A stretch of 64,000 nucleotides of DNA from DASSBG01 sp964583865 (GCA_964583865.1 CAZOXZ010000001.1:1-64000); one strand, 5' to 3'. Shown: positions 43,416 to 52,604, numbered from the stretch's first letter. The notes: a model not told the origin generated them from the sequence alone. Numbers and translations: made by a program.

Positions 43416-44777
43416 ATGAGCGCCGCACGCATTCTGGTGGTCGATGACGAGCCCGACATCCGGGCCCTGGTTGGCGACATCCTGTTGGACGAAGGCTATG
43501 CCGTGGAACAGGCGGCCGATGCCGAGGCGGCACGTGCGCTGCGCCGCGAATGGCAGCCCGATCTGGTGCTGCTGGACATCTGGATGCCGGGCGAAGATGG
43601 CATCAGCCTGCTGCGTGACTGGGTCGAGACCGGGCCGCTGGAAGCCGGCGTGGTGATGATGAGCGGCCACGGCAGCATCGAGACGGCCGTCGAAGCCACG
43701 CGGCTGGGTGCCTGGGACTTCATCGAGAAGCCCATCGCCCTGGCCAAGCTGCTGCTGACGGTGCAACGTGCGCTGGAGGCCGTGCAGCTCACCCGCCAGA
43801 ACGCCAACCTGAAGCAGCAGCTCACCGGGCCGGTGAAACCGGTGGGCCAGAGTGCCGCCATGCAGGCCCTGCGGCGTGAGGGCGAGCGCCTGGCGACGCT
43901 GGATACCAACATTCTCATTCGTGGCGAGCCGGGCAGCGGCCGGCGCAGTCTGGCGCGCTGGCTGCACGGGCGCAGCGCCCGTGCCGACGGCCCGTTCATC
44001 CACTTCGATGGCGAGGGCATGGCCGCGGCCGACCAGCGTCGGGTACTGCTGGGTGCCGACGATCAACCGGGCGTGTTCGAACAGGCCGACGGCGGCAGTC
44101 TGCTGATCGAGGAAGTGGCCGGCCTGGATGCCGAGCTGCAAGCCTTGATCGCGCCGATCCTGGAGCGTGGCAGCGTGCAACGCCAAGGCGAGACCCGGCC
44201 GCAGGCCGTGGACGTGCGCGTGTTCGCTGCCACCAGCGCCGACCTCGAAGCTGCCATCCGTACCGGCACATTGCGCGAAGAGCTGTACTACCAGCTCAAC
44301 GTCGCCAGCTTGGCCGTGCCTGCCCTGCGCGATCGCATCGAGGACCTGCCGGCCCTGCTGGAGCATTTTGCCGAGCAGTTTGCCAGCCAGGACCACCTGC
44401 CCTACCGCCTGTTCCCGGCAGCCGTCCAGAACCGTCTGCGGCAACATCGCTGGCCCGGCAACGTGCGCGAGCTGCGCGCCATGGTGCAACGCCTGCTGGT
44501 CATGGCCGGCGGCGCCGAGATCAGTGTGGCCGAGGTCGAGGCGGCCCTGGCGCCGACGCCTGCGCGCGCCGCCAGCGGCATGGAGCACCACATCGACCTG
44601 AGTCTGGAACTGCGCGAAGCACGCGAGCGCTTCGAGCGCGATTATCTGGAACGCCAGCTGCGCAGCGTCAACGGCAGCGTCAGCAAGCTGGCCGACAAGG
44701 TCGGCCTGGAGCGCACCCACCTGTACCGCAAGCTGCGCGACCTCGGCATTGACCTGAAAAAATCCAAGCAGGCCTGA
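43416..44777 (+). CDS. ntrX: NtrX-like response regulator with degenerate AAA+ domain
   Basis: A 453-residue regulator. The receiver domain has DDEPD, phospho-acceptor Asp54 (VLLDIWMPGEDG) and GAWDFIEKPI. In the AAA+ domain Walker A reads GEPGSGRRS (residues 170-178), with Arg176 for the invariant Lys. The GAFTGA sigma-54 contact loop is missing: the chain goes from LLGADDQPG straight to FEQADGG. Walker B is LLIEEV instead of FLDEI. A Fis-type helix-turn-helix ends it (GSVSKLADKVGLERTHLYRKLRDLGI). It probably binds DNA and responds to NtrY without activating sigma-54. It lies 34 bp after the glycan operon. Confidence 0.9.
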   Translation: MSAARILVVDDEPDIRALVGDILLDEGYAVEQAADAEAARALRREWQPDLVLLDIWMPGEDGISLLRDWVETGPLEAGVVMMSGHGSIETAVEATRLGAWDFIEKPIALAKLLLTVQRALEAVQLTRQNANLKQQLTGPVKPVGQSAAMQALRREGERLATLDTNILIRGEPGSGRRSLARWLHGRSARADGPFIHFDGEGMAAADQRRVLLGADDQPGVFEQADGGSLLIEEVAGLDAELQALIAPILERGSVQRQGETRPQAVDVRVFAATSADLEAAIRTGTLREELYYQLNVASLAVPALRDRIEDLPALLEHFAEQFASQDHLPYRLFPAAVQNRLRQHRWPGNVRELRAMVQRLLVMAGGAEISVAEVEAALAPTPARAASGMEHHIDLSLELREARERFERDYLERQLRSVNGSVSKLADKVGLERTHLYRKLRDLGIDLKKSKQA

Positions 44778-44849
44778 GAGGCTGTCAATTTTCCACCCTC
44801 GAAGCCGGCCGAGAGGCCATTCCACGGCACACCCACAATCGGAACCCTT

Positions 44850-44988
44850 GTCATTCTGCGCGGAGGGCGAAGCCCGGAGTCGGAATCCATTGGCCACACC
44901 ACGCAGCAAACACTCCACCGATTGCACGAACCTGCGCGAGGTGGATCCTGCGATTCCGCTCGCTGCGCTCGCTCCACGCAGGATGACG
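44850..44988. repeat. Dispersed repeat copy C1
   Basis: This starts GTCATTCTGCGCGGAGGGC and ends CTCCACGCAGGATGACGAG; the ends are imperfect inverted repeats. Close relatives lie at 50063-50171, 53281-53389 and 53421-53530. A second partial end (CTCCACGCAGGATGACC) is at 45025-45041. The 370-bp gap between ntrX and the EAL gene holds only C1 and D1. Confidence 0.8.
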
Positions 44989-45064
44989 AGTCTTTGTCCA
45001 TGGGGATACCTACACTCCGCACGCTCCACGCAGGATGACCGCTGGACGCCAGCAGAAACGGCGA

Positions 45065-45128
45065 CGGGTATGTACCGGCCCCGCGACTGGAAGAATCCTC
45101 GGGACGGGGATTTTTCACAGACCCTGAC
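45065..45128. repeat. Dispersed hairpin repeat copy D1
   Basis: GGGTATGTACCGGCCCCGCG then a hairpin of GAATCCTCGGGACGGGGATTTTT type, then CACAGACCCTGAC. Copy D2 at 53556-53619 matches at nearly every base and again follows a C element. AATCC/GGATT pairing plus the T run resembles an intrinsic terminator on the plus strand, though here the downstream gene is convergent. Confidence 0.7.
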
Positions 45129-45148
45129 TATGGCGGGGCTGCCCCGTC

Positions 45149-47368
45149 TCAGGCATCCCCGACATGCAGCAGGCCCGACGGCAGGTGCCAACTAGCCAGG
45201 GCTTCGGGCGGCATGGGCCGACCCAGTGCAAAGCCTTGCCCGAGGTCACAACCCGCCTCACGCAGCCAGGCGAGCATGGCGTCGTCCTCGATGCCTTCGG
45301 CACAGACCCGTGCGCCCAGGCTGTGCGCCAGGTTGATTGCGGCCTGGACGATGGCGCGATCGGTTGTGGACTCGACCACGTCCCGAACAAAGGACTGGTC
45401 GATCTTCACCTCGTCCGGCGCCATGCGTTTCAAGTAGTTCAGCGAGGAGTAGCCGGTGCCGAAGTCATCCAGTGCAATCTCGATGCCGGCCGCCTTCAAT
45501 CGCCGCAGGGAACGCAGGACGGCATCAGCATCACGGACCTGCTCGGATTCGGTGACCTCGATTACCAACCGGAAGGAAGAAACCCCATTGGCGTCAATGA
45601 TGGTCGCGACCACGTCGTCGTCCGCCAGATCGTTGACCGAAGCGTTGACGGCAATGTGGAAGTCCGGGCCATACGGCGCCCACAGCTCGCCGTAATCGGC
45701 AACCTGGCGGACCACGTACTCGGTCAGTTGGCGCAACAGGCCGGTGGGTTCGGCCAGGGGAAGAAACTCATCGGGCGCGAGGGCGCCGTGCACCGGATGG
45801 TTCCAGCGCGTCAGCACCTCGACGCCGACCAGGCGCTGGCTGCGCAGGTCGACCTTGGGCTGCACGGCCCAGTCCAGGCTGCCGGATTCCATGGCTTCAC
45901 GCAGTTCGCTCACCAGCGTGAGGCTGCGTGGGTCGGGCTCCAGACCGGCGTCATAGAACACGCAGGCGGTGCGTCGTGCAGGTGCCGCTGAACAAGCCAT
46001 GCTTGCGGCCCGCAGAAGTCCAGCGGGATCCGGCGCGTGATCGGGATAGAGGGCCACACCGGCGCAACAGGGTTGCTCGATCGGCAGGCCACCGAGATCC
46101 AACCGCGCCTGAATGCAACCGAGCGCCGCCTGGACGATCTCGACGACATCGCCGGGATCGGAAAAGGACTGCACCACAAGAGCGAACTTGCCGGGGGCCA
46201 GGCAGGTTGCCCACCAGCGGGCATCACTCTGGTCCAGGCGTGCCCCCAAGGCCTTCAGCAAGCGCAATTCCACGGCATCACCGGCCACGGCTCGAAGCGT
46301 GTCCAGATCCAGCAGGTCAATGCGGATCACGGCCACGCGTGGCTTGTCGGCATGCTCGAGGTGATACCCCAGCTGGCGCAAGAAGCCGTGCTGGTTGGGC
46401 AGGCCCGTGTCCGGATCGTTGTACGCCAGGTAGTCGACATCGCGCTCCAGCTCGCGCCGCCGGGCCGTTTCCTGTTGTGCGCGCAATCGTGAATGCCGCA
46501 GCCACCACAGGAGGAAAAGCAACAAGGGCACCAGCGTCAGCGCGGCAATCAGCAACCCGTGGCGAAAACTGTCGCTCGGCGGCTCCAGGTTGCCCAACCA
46601 CTGCAGGTACAGGCGATCGTAGGTACCATCACGCTTGACCTGGGCCAGGGCCTTGTCGATCCGACCGACCAGCGCCGGCCGATCGCGACTGACGGCATAG
46701 GCATAAGGCATTTCCAGCAGCGGCGGGCTGAGAGCGACGATCTCGGCGTCCTGACCGTGCGTGATGGTGCTGTAGCCAATCATCATGGGCACCACGGCGT
46801 AATCGGCCTTGCCCTGACGCAGCATGTCGATGGCCGCCGGTTCGGTCTGCGTGGGCACGATCCTGACATCATTCAGCGGCTGTAGCCGGGTCCAGGCCAC
46901 GCCCTCGTACTGCGCGGCAACGCGCCGTCCACCCAGCTCATGGAAGCTGTGCACGAAACCGCTGCCGCGACGGCCGAAAACCAGGTGATAGCGGTAAAGG
47001 AACGGCGTGGTGAACAGGTACAGCTTCTCGCGCTCGGGCGTGACCAGCATGGGCACCACATCCACGCGACCAGCCGCCAGCGCCTGACGTGTACTGGCCC
47101 AGTTTCCCAGTTCCACCTGCAACGGCACGTGCAGATGACCGGCCACGGTGCGAAACAGCTCGACGTCAAAGCCGGTCGCCCGGCCATCCGGGGTGATGAA
47201 CTGGTAGGGCGGATAGTTGCTGTCACCCGCAAGGACAATGCCGTGGCTGTCGCCCGGCGGATCGGGTGCAGGGGCGGCCTTGAGGACACATGAGGGGAGA
47301 CACAGCAGCACGGCAATCGCCGCACACTGGAGGAACCAGCCCGGTTTGAGGCTCGGCCTGAACGACAT
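45149..47368 (-). CDS. Periplasmic-sensor EAL phosphodiesterase with degenerate GGDEF
   Basis: A 739-residue membrane protein. After a signal peptide comes a family 3 solute-binding domain (about residues 40-265: LAGDSNYPPYQFITPDGRATGFDVEL; QGKADYAVVPMM), one transmembrane helix near 275-295, a GGDEF-like domain, and a C-terminal EAL domain. The GGDEF site reads APGKF, so it should not make c-di-GMP. The EAL domain keeps EVLTRW (EAL position), NASVND, IEVTES, DDFGTGYSSL, KIDQSFV and AEGIE, so it should hydrolyse c-di-GMP. It probably couples a periplasmic amino-acid-like ligand to c-di-GMP loss. Confidence 0.9.
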   Translation of the reverse strand: MSFRPSLKPGWFLQCAAIAVLLCLPSCVLKAAPAPDPPGDSHGIVLAGDSNYPPYQFITPDGRATGFDVELFRTVAGHLHVPLQVELGNWASTRQALAAGRVDVVPMLVTPEREKLYLFTTPFLYRYHLVFGRRGSGFVHSFHELGGRRVAAQYEGVAWTRLQPLNDVRIVPTQTEPAAIDMLRQGKADYAVVPMMIGYSTITHGQDAEIVALSPPLLEMPYAYAVSRDRPALVGRIDKALAQVKRDGTYDRLYLQWLGNLEPPSDSFRHGLLIAALTLVPLLLFLLWWLRHSRLRAQQETARRRELERDVDYLAYNDPDTGLPNQHGFLRQLGYHLEHADKPRVAVIRIDLLDLDTLRAVAGDAVELRLLKALGARLDQSDARWWATCLAPGKFALVVQSFSDPGDVVEIVQAALGCIQARLDLGGLPIEQPCCAGVALYPDHAPDPAGLLRAASMACSAAPARRTACVFYDAGLEPDPRSLTLVSELREAMESGSLDWAVQPKVDLRSQRLVGVEVLTRWNHPVHGALAPDEFLPLAEPTGLLRQLTEYVVRQVADYGELWAPYGPDFHIAVNASVNDLADDDVVATIIDANGVSSFRLVIEVTESEQVRDADAVLRSLRRLKAAGIEIALDDFGTGYSSLNYLKRMAPDEVKIDQSFVRDVVESTTDRAIVQAAINLAHSLGARVCAEGIEDDAMLAWLREAGCDLGQGFALGRPMPPEALASWHLPSGLLHVGDA

Positions 47369-47485
47369 CCACGTCTCCGGCGCGTCTGCATGACACTATG
47401 CCACAAGCGAACAAGGGAGCGGGTTGATGGACCCAATCAGACCGGGGCCGATCGGCGGCGTAGCCCACCGGCCGGCGGTGGGAGC

Positions 47486-48060
47486 TTATTTGTACGGGTT
47501 GAGCTGGAACGTCACCGGGAGCTCAATCCACTCCGAGTACGGCTGGCCATCCTTCATGCCCGGGTTGAAGCGCCACTGCGCGGCCGCGCGGATTGCGGAT
47601 GCGATCAAGGCGTTGGAGGCATGGGTTGCCTTCTGGTTATACGTGATACTCAGGGGATTGCCCTCGACCCCCACGAGAATCTTCAGCATCACGGTGCCTT
47701 CCTCGCCGTTCTTCACAGCGGAGGCCGGGTAACGTGGCGGGTGCGGGCGCGGATGGTCCGGATCACGGTTGGTGTATCCGTAACGGGGTTGCCCGCCGGT
47801 GATGCGGGTGGCGTGGGTGGCGTGGGTGGCGCAGGCGGCACGGGAGCAGACTGGGCCGCGACCGGACTGGCGACAGCGGGGACCACGGCCTGGGCAGCAA
47901 ACATGGCGCCGGCAAAGGCGGCCGTCAGTACCAGGTAGGCGGCGCGGCGCGGCAGGCGGGCCTTTGGAGGTTGCATGATCATCATGAGTCTTTCCTTCAG
48001 TTGATGGCCCGGATTCCAGGCCGTGGCAAGGGTCGCCTGCAGGCGGGCTTCTGCACCAAC
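47486..48060 (-). pseudogene. BlaR1/M56-TonB fusion remnant, frameshifted
   Basis: Reading minus from about 48060, AEARLQATLATAWNPGHQLK is the end of an M56 (BlaR1-like) peptidase. A transmembrane helix follows (AAYLVLTAAFAGAMFAAQAV), then a Pro-rich linker (PVPPAPPTPPTPPASP). This frame stops at 47713. The TonB C-terminal domain (HPPRYPASAVKNGEEGTVML to PVTFQLNPYK) lies in another frame ending at 47486, reached by a one-base shift around 47760-47810. The N-terminal peptidase is missing. A short gene from the ATG at 47985 alone would still need the shift. Confidence 0.75.
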
Positions 48061-48208
48061 GCTGCAAACCAGGCGCAGAACCCGTAGGAGCGCACCTGTG
48101 CGCGACCGGGCAAGAACGCTCCGCGCGGCACGAGAACCACGGGACAAGGCATCCTGCCAGGGGCCGTCCGGCCCGGCAGGGTTTCGAGCCTGCAAGCTTC
48201 ACAGCCTC

Positions 48209-49909
48209 TCAGGCCAGGTCCAGGGCCTCGGTGAGGTCGCCCGGCTGAACGCCGCTGTGCTTTTGCATGACCTGTTCGCGAAGGATCAAGCCGGGTAGTT
48301 TGGCCAGGCCGAAGCGGCGGGTGATGAAGCGGGCGATCGAGCCGTGGTCGTAGACGGCATGCTCGACATGGCCGCGCTTGACGTGCGGCGAGATCAGCAG
48401 GGCCGGCACGCGTGATCCGGGTCCCCAGCGGTCGGCCTTGGGCGGGGCGACGTGATCCCACCAGCCGCCGTTTTCGTCCACGGTGACGATCACCAGCATG
48501 CGCTGCCACTGCGGGCCATTGCGCAACGCTTCGACAACGTGGGCCAGATGCTCGTCGCCGCTGGCGACATCCGCATAGCCGGCATGCATGTTGAGGTTGC
48601 CCTGCGGCTTGTAGAAGGCCACGGATGGCAAGCAGCCGGCCTCGATGTCGGCGATGAACTTGTTGCTGTCGCCGCGGTTGCCATGACCGCCGTCGCGCAG
48701 GTGCTGGCGGCGCGCGGCAGTACCAGGCGCGAAGTTGCTGAAATAGTTGAAGGGCTGGTGGTGCGGCTGGAAGTTCGGGCTGTCCGGGAAGGTCGCGTGC
48801 AGGCCGTCCTCACCGCGATTGTCCAGCGCCAGTTGCCAGCCGCCGGCATACCAGGCCCAGTCGATGCCACGCCAGGAAAGCAGGTCACCGATGGTGTCAT
48901 GGGTCTGCGGCGGCATGGTGTAGCGATGGTCGGCCTTGGCATAGGCGGGCCGGGCCGGGTCGCGGGTAAAGGCCGGCGTGTATGGCGGACCCATGGTGTT
49001 GACGGCCCAGAAATCCGGCGAGATGGTGTTGTGCACGGCAAACTTCGCCTCACCTTGCATGATGCTGGCCGGTGAATCCGGTGCCAGGCGCGGGTGGATA
49101 CCGGCCGGGTCGCTGCCTTGCAGCTGGGCGATCATGGTGCGCGCCGGGCTGTTGTCGGCATGCGGATAGTACGGCGGCTGAGCCGCGATGAGGTACTGGT
49201 GGTTCAGAAAGGAACCGCCAAAAGCGCCCATGAACCAGTTGTCGCACAGGGTGAACTCGCGCGCCAGGCGCCACAGGCGCAGGTTCACGGCGCTGTCGCC
49301 ATAATGGCCCATGACCAGCGCGCCGCTGTCGCCCCAGGCGACGAACCCGTCGTTGCGACCGCCGTTGATCTGCAACTGGTTGCGATAGAAACGGTGTGTC
49401 AGGTCGCGGGTAATCACGCCCTGCGGCAACGGGTCCCCTGCCGGCGTGCGCAGCACCCAGGGCGCATTGGGCAAGCCGGTGAGGTCTTTGTCCAGAATCT
49501 GGTAGCTGCGGTGGCCGACGGTCTGCGCATGTGGCACCAGGCCCTTGGGGATGGCCGGCAATTCCTGCAGCAGGCTGCCGTCGCGGTCGCGTTGGCGGAA
49601 GCGTTCCGGTGACACCTGATCCAGCGGCTGTTCCAGCCCTGGGAAGCCGGCGAAAAGATTGTTGAAGCTGCGGTTTTCGGCAAACAGCACGACGACGTGA
49701 TCGATGTGCTCGCGCAAGACCGCATCCACCGGCGCGCCCTTGAGCACGGGCACCACCGGAAGGCTGCGGCGCGCGGGCGTGGCACAACCACCCAGCGCCA
49801 GCATCCCGGCCGCGGCGGCCGCGCCGCCCAGAAGCCGCCGTCGTTGCGGGTTCTCGGGGTTGTCGTCAGCCGGCATACGGCCCGGTACCTGCTCGTTGTT
49901 GTCCGCCAT
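48209..49909 (-). CDS. AcpA/phospholipase C-family phosphoesterase, Tat lipoprotein
   Basis: A 566-residue phosphoesterase (PF04185). The N-terminus has a twin-Arg signal (QRRRLLGGAAAAAG) and a lipobox-like GGC. DHVVVLFAENRSFNNLFAGF supplies the first metal ligands and nucleophile region. CDNWFMGAFGGSFLNHQYL, VTVDENGGWWDHVAPP and VPALLISPHVKRGHVEHAVYDHGSIARFI are the remaining metal-site blocks. Length and motifs resemble Francisella AcpA-type acid phosphatases more than haemolytic PlcH. Substrate is unknown; it should act in the periplasm or outside, exported folded. Confidence 0.88.
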   Translation of the reverse strand: MADNNEQVPGRMPADDNPENPQRRRLLGGAAAAAGMLALGGCATPARRSLPVVPVLKGAPVDAVLREHIDHVVVLFAENRSFNNLFAGFPGLEQPLDQVSPERFRQRDRDGSLLQELPAIPKGLVPHAQTVGHRSYQILDKDLTGLPNAPWVLRTPAGDPLPQGVITRDLTHRFYRNQLQINGGRNDGFVAWGDSGALVMGHYGDSAVNLRLWRLAREFTLCDNWFMGAFGGSFLNHQYLIAAQPPYYPHADNSPARTMIAQLQGSDPAGIHPRLAPDSPASIMQGEAKFAVHNTISPDFWAVNTMGPPYTPAFTRDPARPAYAKADHRYTMPPQTHDTIGDLLSWRGIDWAWYAGGWQLALDNRGEDGLHATFPDSPNFQPHHQPFNYFSNFAPGTAARRQHLRDGGHGNRGDSNKFIADIEAGCLPSVAFYKPQGNLNMHAGYADVASGDEHLAHVVEALRNGPQWQRMLVIVTVDENGGWWDHVAPPKADRWGPGSRVPALLISPHVKRGHVEHAVYDHGSIARFITRRFGLAKLPGLILREQVMQKHSGVQPGDLTEALDLA

Positions 49910-50242
49910 GTATCGCGTTCGTTGGCCAGTCCAGCGCAAACCTTGCGGCCCCGACCGAAGCAAGTCAACTGGTCAGAGTCGGTGAGTCAATCCACAGCCT
50001 GCGGATTGACTCAGTCGCGCCACCGAACCATGGCCGTCCCCACTGCCGACGGAACCCAACCTTCATCCTGCGTGGAGCGAGCGCAGCGAGCGGAATCGCA
50101 GGATCTCCATCATGGCTTGCCGGCCGCCAGATTCTGCGACTGCGGGCTTCGCCCTCCGCGCAGAATGACAGGGATCGGGGTTGTGTATGCACCTCGAAAT
50201 GGTTACACGGCCAGGCTTCGAGGCTGAAAGAATCGCAGCGTC
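49910..50242. other. Intergenic region with dispersed repeat copy C2
   Basis: No gene is seen in these 333 bp. Repeat C2 occupies 50063-50171 in inverse orientation to C1: CATCCTGCGTGGAGCGAGCG to CCCTCCGCGCAGAATGAC. A palindrome AATCCACAGCCTGCGGATT lies at 49988-50006, with GACTCA on the right and GAGTCA on the left extending it. That palindrome could be a terminator-like or operator element upstream of the phosphoesterase gene. Confidence 0.65.
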
Positions 50243-50992
50243 TTACAACTTGTAACCCCGATGGATGGCTACCACGCCGCCGGTGAGGTTGCGTACCTGC
50301 ACGTGCTCCAGCCCGGCGGCTTCCATCATGGCCTTCAGCGTGGCCTGATCGGGGTGCTTGCGGATGGACTCGGCGAGGTACTGGTAGCTGTCGCGGTCGC
50401 GGGCGATGAGACCGCCCAGTCGTGGCAGGATCTGGAAGGAATGCAGGTCGTAGAGCTTGCCGAAGGCCTCGTTGCGGACCTTGGAAAACTCCAGCACCAG
50501 CGCCCGGCCGCCCGGCTTCAGCACGCGCTGGATCTCGCGCAGGGCCTGGTCCTTGTCGGTGACGTTGCGCAGACCGAAGGCCATGGTCACCGCATCAAAG
50601 CTGGCGTCAGCAAAGGGCAGGGCCTCGGCGTTCATGCGCGCCCAGTGAAGACCCTCAACCAGGCCACGATCAATGAGACGATCGCGGCCGACGGTGAGCA
50701 TGGCTGCGTTGATGTCGCCGACGACGATGTCGCCCGTCTCGCCGACCACCGGTTTCAGCAAGGCGGCGATATCGCCGGTGCCGCCTGCCAGATCCAGCAC
50801 CCGATGACCACGCCGAATGCCGCTGGTGGCCACGAAGTGGCGCTTCCACAGGCGATGGGTGCCGAACGACATCAGGTCGTTCATGAGGTCGTAATTGCCG
50901 GCCACCGAGGTGAACACGCCACCGACCAGCCGGGCCTTGTCGGCCACCGGCACATCGCGGTAGCCGAAATGCGTGGTGTCTTGTTCGCTCAT
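50243..50992 (-). CDS. ubiE: Ubiquinone/menaquinone C-methyltransferase
   Basis: UbiE methylates the quinone ring at C2 in ubiquinone synthesis using SAM. It has 249 residues (251 in E. coli). TTHFGYRDVPVADKARLVGG is the signature N-terminus, and YDLMNDLMSFGTHRLWKR, VLDLAGGTGDIA and FGLRNVTDKDQAL are characteristic. GGVVAIHRGYKL ends it as expected. It lies just downstream of the YecA-family gene, 27 bp apart. Confidence 0.95.
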   Translation of the reverse strand: MSEQDTTHFGYRDVPVADKARLVGGVFTSVAGNYDLMNDLMSFGTHRLWKRHFVATSGIRRGHRVLDLAGGTGDIAALLKPVVGETGDIVVGDINAAMLTVGRDRLIDRGLVEGLHWARMNAEALPFADASFDAVTMAFGLRNVTDKDQALREIQRVLKPGGRALVLEFSKVRNEAFGKLYDLHSFQILPRLGGLIARDRDSYQYLAESIRKHPDQATLKAMMEAAGLEHVQVRNLTGGVVAIHRGYKL

Positions 50993-51019
50993 CAGGATGT
51001 CTGCTCAGGGTGTCGCAGC

Positions 51020-51682
51020 TCAATGCAGCGTGTGGCCGTGGCTGTCGCCGGTATCGACGACGAAAGGCGTATTCATGGCCCGCCGCTCCAGCGTGCTCAA
51101 GGGATGCACGCGCCAGTAATGCCGCAGAGCCGCCACGGCCATGGGAATCTGGTGCAGGCAGTCGTGATAGTCGCTGGTGGACAGGCGCTCGACCTCGCCC
51201 TCGGCCTGGAACACGCCCTCTTCCAGGCCCAGCGCCATGATCGGCCCGAGCATTTCCATCAACTCCGGATCTTCCTCCATGCGCGATTCCCACAGGGCAG
51301 CACGCAGGTCGATGCCGCGACTGAAGCCTTCGCACCAGCCAGCGGCGCTGATGCGTCCGGCCACCTCGTCCACACTGACCTCGCCCAGGATGGGCGCGTA
51401 GGTGTCGCTGGCCACGTCACCGGCGATGGAATCGTTCAGGCGCGAGAGCAAAGCCAGCATGCGGTCGCTGTTGCCGGCATCGACATAAGGCTCGTCCAGC
51501 ACCTGCGGCAGCCATTCGGCCGGCAACGCCGGGTTGGGACCGATGGCCAATGCCGTCAGAAATCCGTGCACGCCATCCAGCAGCAAGGCGTCCTTGTCGG
51601 ACTGGGTACGCAGGAATTCGTCCAGCTGGTCCAGCTCGTGCTCATCGGGAGGGAAGTCGGGAGGGACGGAAGTGCTGATCAT
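51020..51682 (-). CDS. UPF0149 (YecA/YgfB) family protein
   Basis: A 220-residue helical protein of the UPF0149 family. DGVHGFLTALAIGPNPALPAEWLP, GWCEGFSRGIDLRAALW and PIMALGLEEG are typical. There is no C-terminal SEC-C zinc motif; the tail is VVDTGDSHGHTLH. Function is not established. It overlaps the xthA stop by 4 bp, so the two are translated together. Confidence 0.85.
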   Translation of the reverse strand: MISTSVPPDFPPDEHELDQLDEFLRTQSDKDALLLDGVHGFLTALAIGPNPALPAEWLPQVLDEPYVDAGNSDRMLALLSRLNDSIAGDVASDTYAPILGEVSVDEVAGRISAAGWCEGFSRGIDLRAALWESRMEEDPELMEMLGPIMALGLEEGVFQAEGEVERLSTSDYHDCLHQIPMAVAALRHYWRVHPLSTLERRAMNTPFVVDTGDSHGHTLH

Positions 51683-52449
51683 TCTGGCTGCAACTCCACG
51701 AGAACCGGGGTGTGGTCGGAGGGTCTGTCCCAGCCACGCGGGACACGGTCAATGCTGGCGCCTTGCACCCGCTTTTTCAAGGCCTGCGACACCAGCACCA
51801 GGTCGATGCGCAGGCCGTTGTTGCGATCAAAGGCCGCCTGGCGGTAATCCCACCAGGAATAAAGACTGCCCTCGTCGTGCAGCAGGCGAAAGCTGTCATG
51901 CAGGCCCAGGGACATGATGGCGGCCAGGGCCTCGCGTTCCGGTGTCGAACAAAGAATGCGGCCGCGCCAGGCATCCGGATCGTACACGTCGCGATCGTCC
52001 GGCGCGATATTGAAGTCGCCCAGCACCACCAGCTGCGGATACCGCGCCAGTTCGGCTTGCAGGAAATCACGCACCCGCGCCAGCCATTCCAGTTTGTGCC
52101 GGTACTTCTCGTCGTCCACGGCCTTGCCGTTGACCACGTACAAATCGACGATGCGCACCTCGCCCACCGTGGCGGCCAGAATACGCCGCGCCGGGTCGTC
52201 CAGCCCGGGAATGTCGGTGACCACATCACGAGGCTGCGCGCGTGCCAGGATGGCCACGCCGTTGTAGGTCTTCTGCCCGGCGAACACGCAGCGGTAGCCC
52301 GCCTCGCGCACGGCATCGACCGGGAAATAAAGGTCCTCCAGCTTGGTCTCCTGCAAGGCCAGCACATCCGGCGCCGTGGTATCCAGCCAGCGCAGAACTT
52401 GCGGCAGGCGAACTTTCAGCGAGTTCACATTCCAGGAAGCAATCTTCAT
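51679..52449 (-). CDS. xthA: Exodeoxyribonuclease III
   Basis: An AP endonuclease and 3'-5' exonuclease for base excision repair, 256 residues. MKIASWNVNSLKVRLPQVL, LQETKLED (metal Glu), LGDFNIAPDDRDVYDP and PSDHTPVLVEL (catalytic Asp-His) are all present. The ATG at 52449 matches the family start; the open frame extends 45 bp further. It is divergent from the PH-domain gene. Confidence 0.94.
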   Translation of the reverse strand: MKIASWNVNSLKVRLPQVLRWLDTTAPDVLALQETKLEDLYFPVDAVREAGYRCVFAGQKTYNGVAILARAQPRDVVTDIPGLDDPARRILAATVGEVRIVDLYVVNGKAVDDEKYRHKLEWLARVRDFLQAELARYPQLVVLGDFNIAPDDRDVYDPDAWRGRILCSTPEREALAAIMSLGLHDSFRLLHDEGSLYSWWDYRQAAFDRNNGLRIDLVLVSQALKKRVQGASIDRVPRGWDRPSDHTPVLVELQPE

Positions 52450-52604
52450 GCGCAAGCAATTCCGATGGCAAGTGAAGCAAATGGCTCCGGTCATGGTAAC
52501 GCGGAAGCGCCGATGCGGGAGAAGGCCAGATCGAACATCTACCTGCCATGGTCATCGGCAAGCGTTATATTGTCCGTCTGATCCACAGAGCAACAGGAAG
52601 GCCC

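Noticed and set aside
47760..47810. Programmed -1 frameshift in the TonB gene
   Set aside because: No X-XXY-YYZ slippery heptamer in the right phase was found, and the gene has already lost its N-terminal domain, so decay is the simpler reading.
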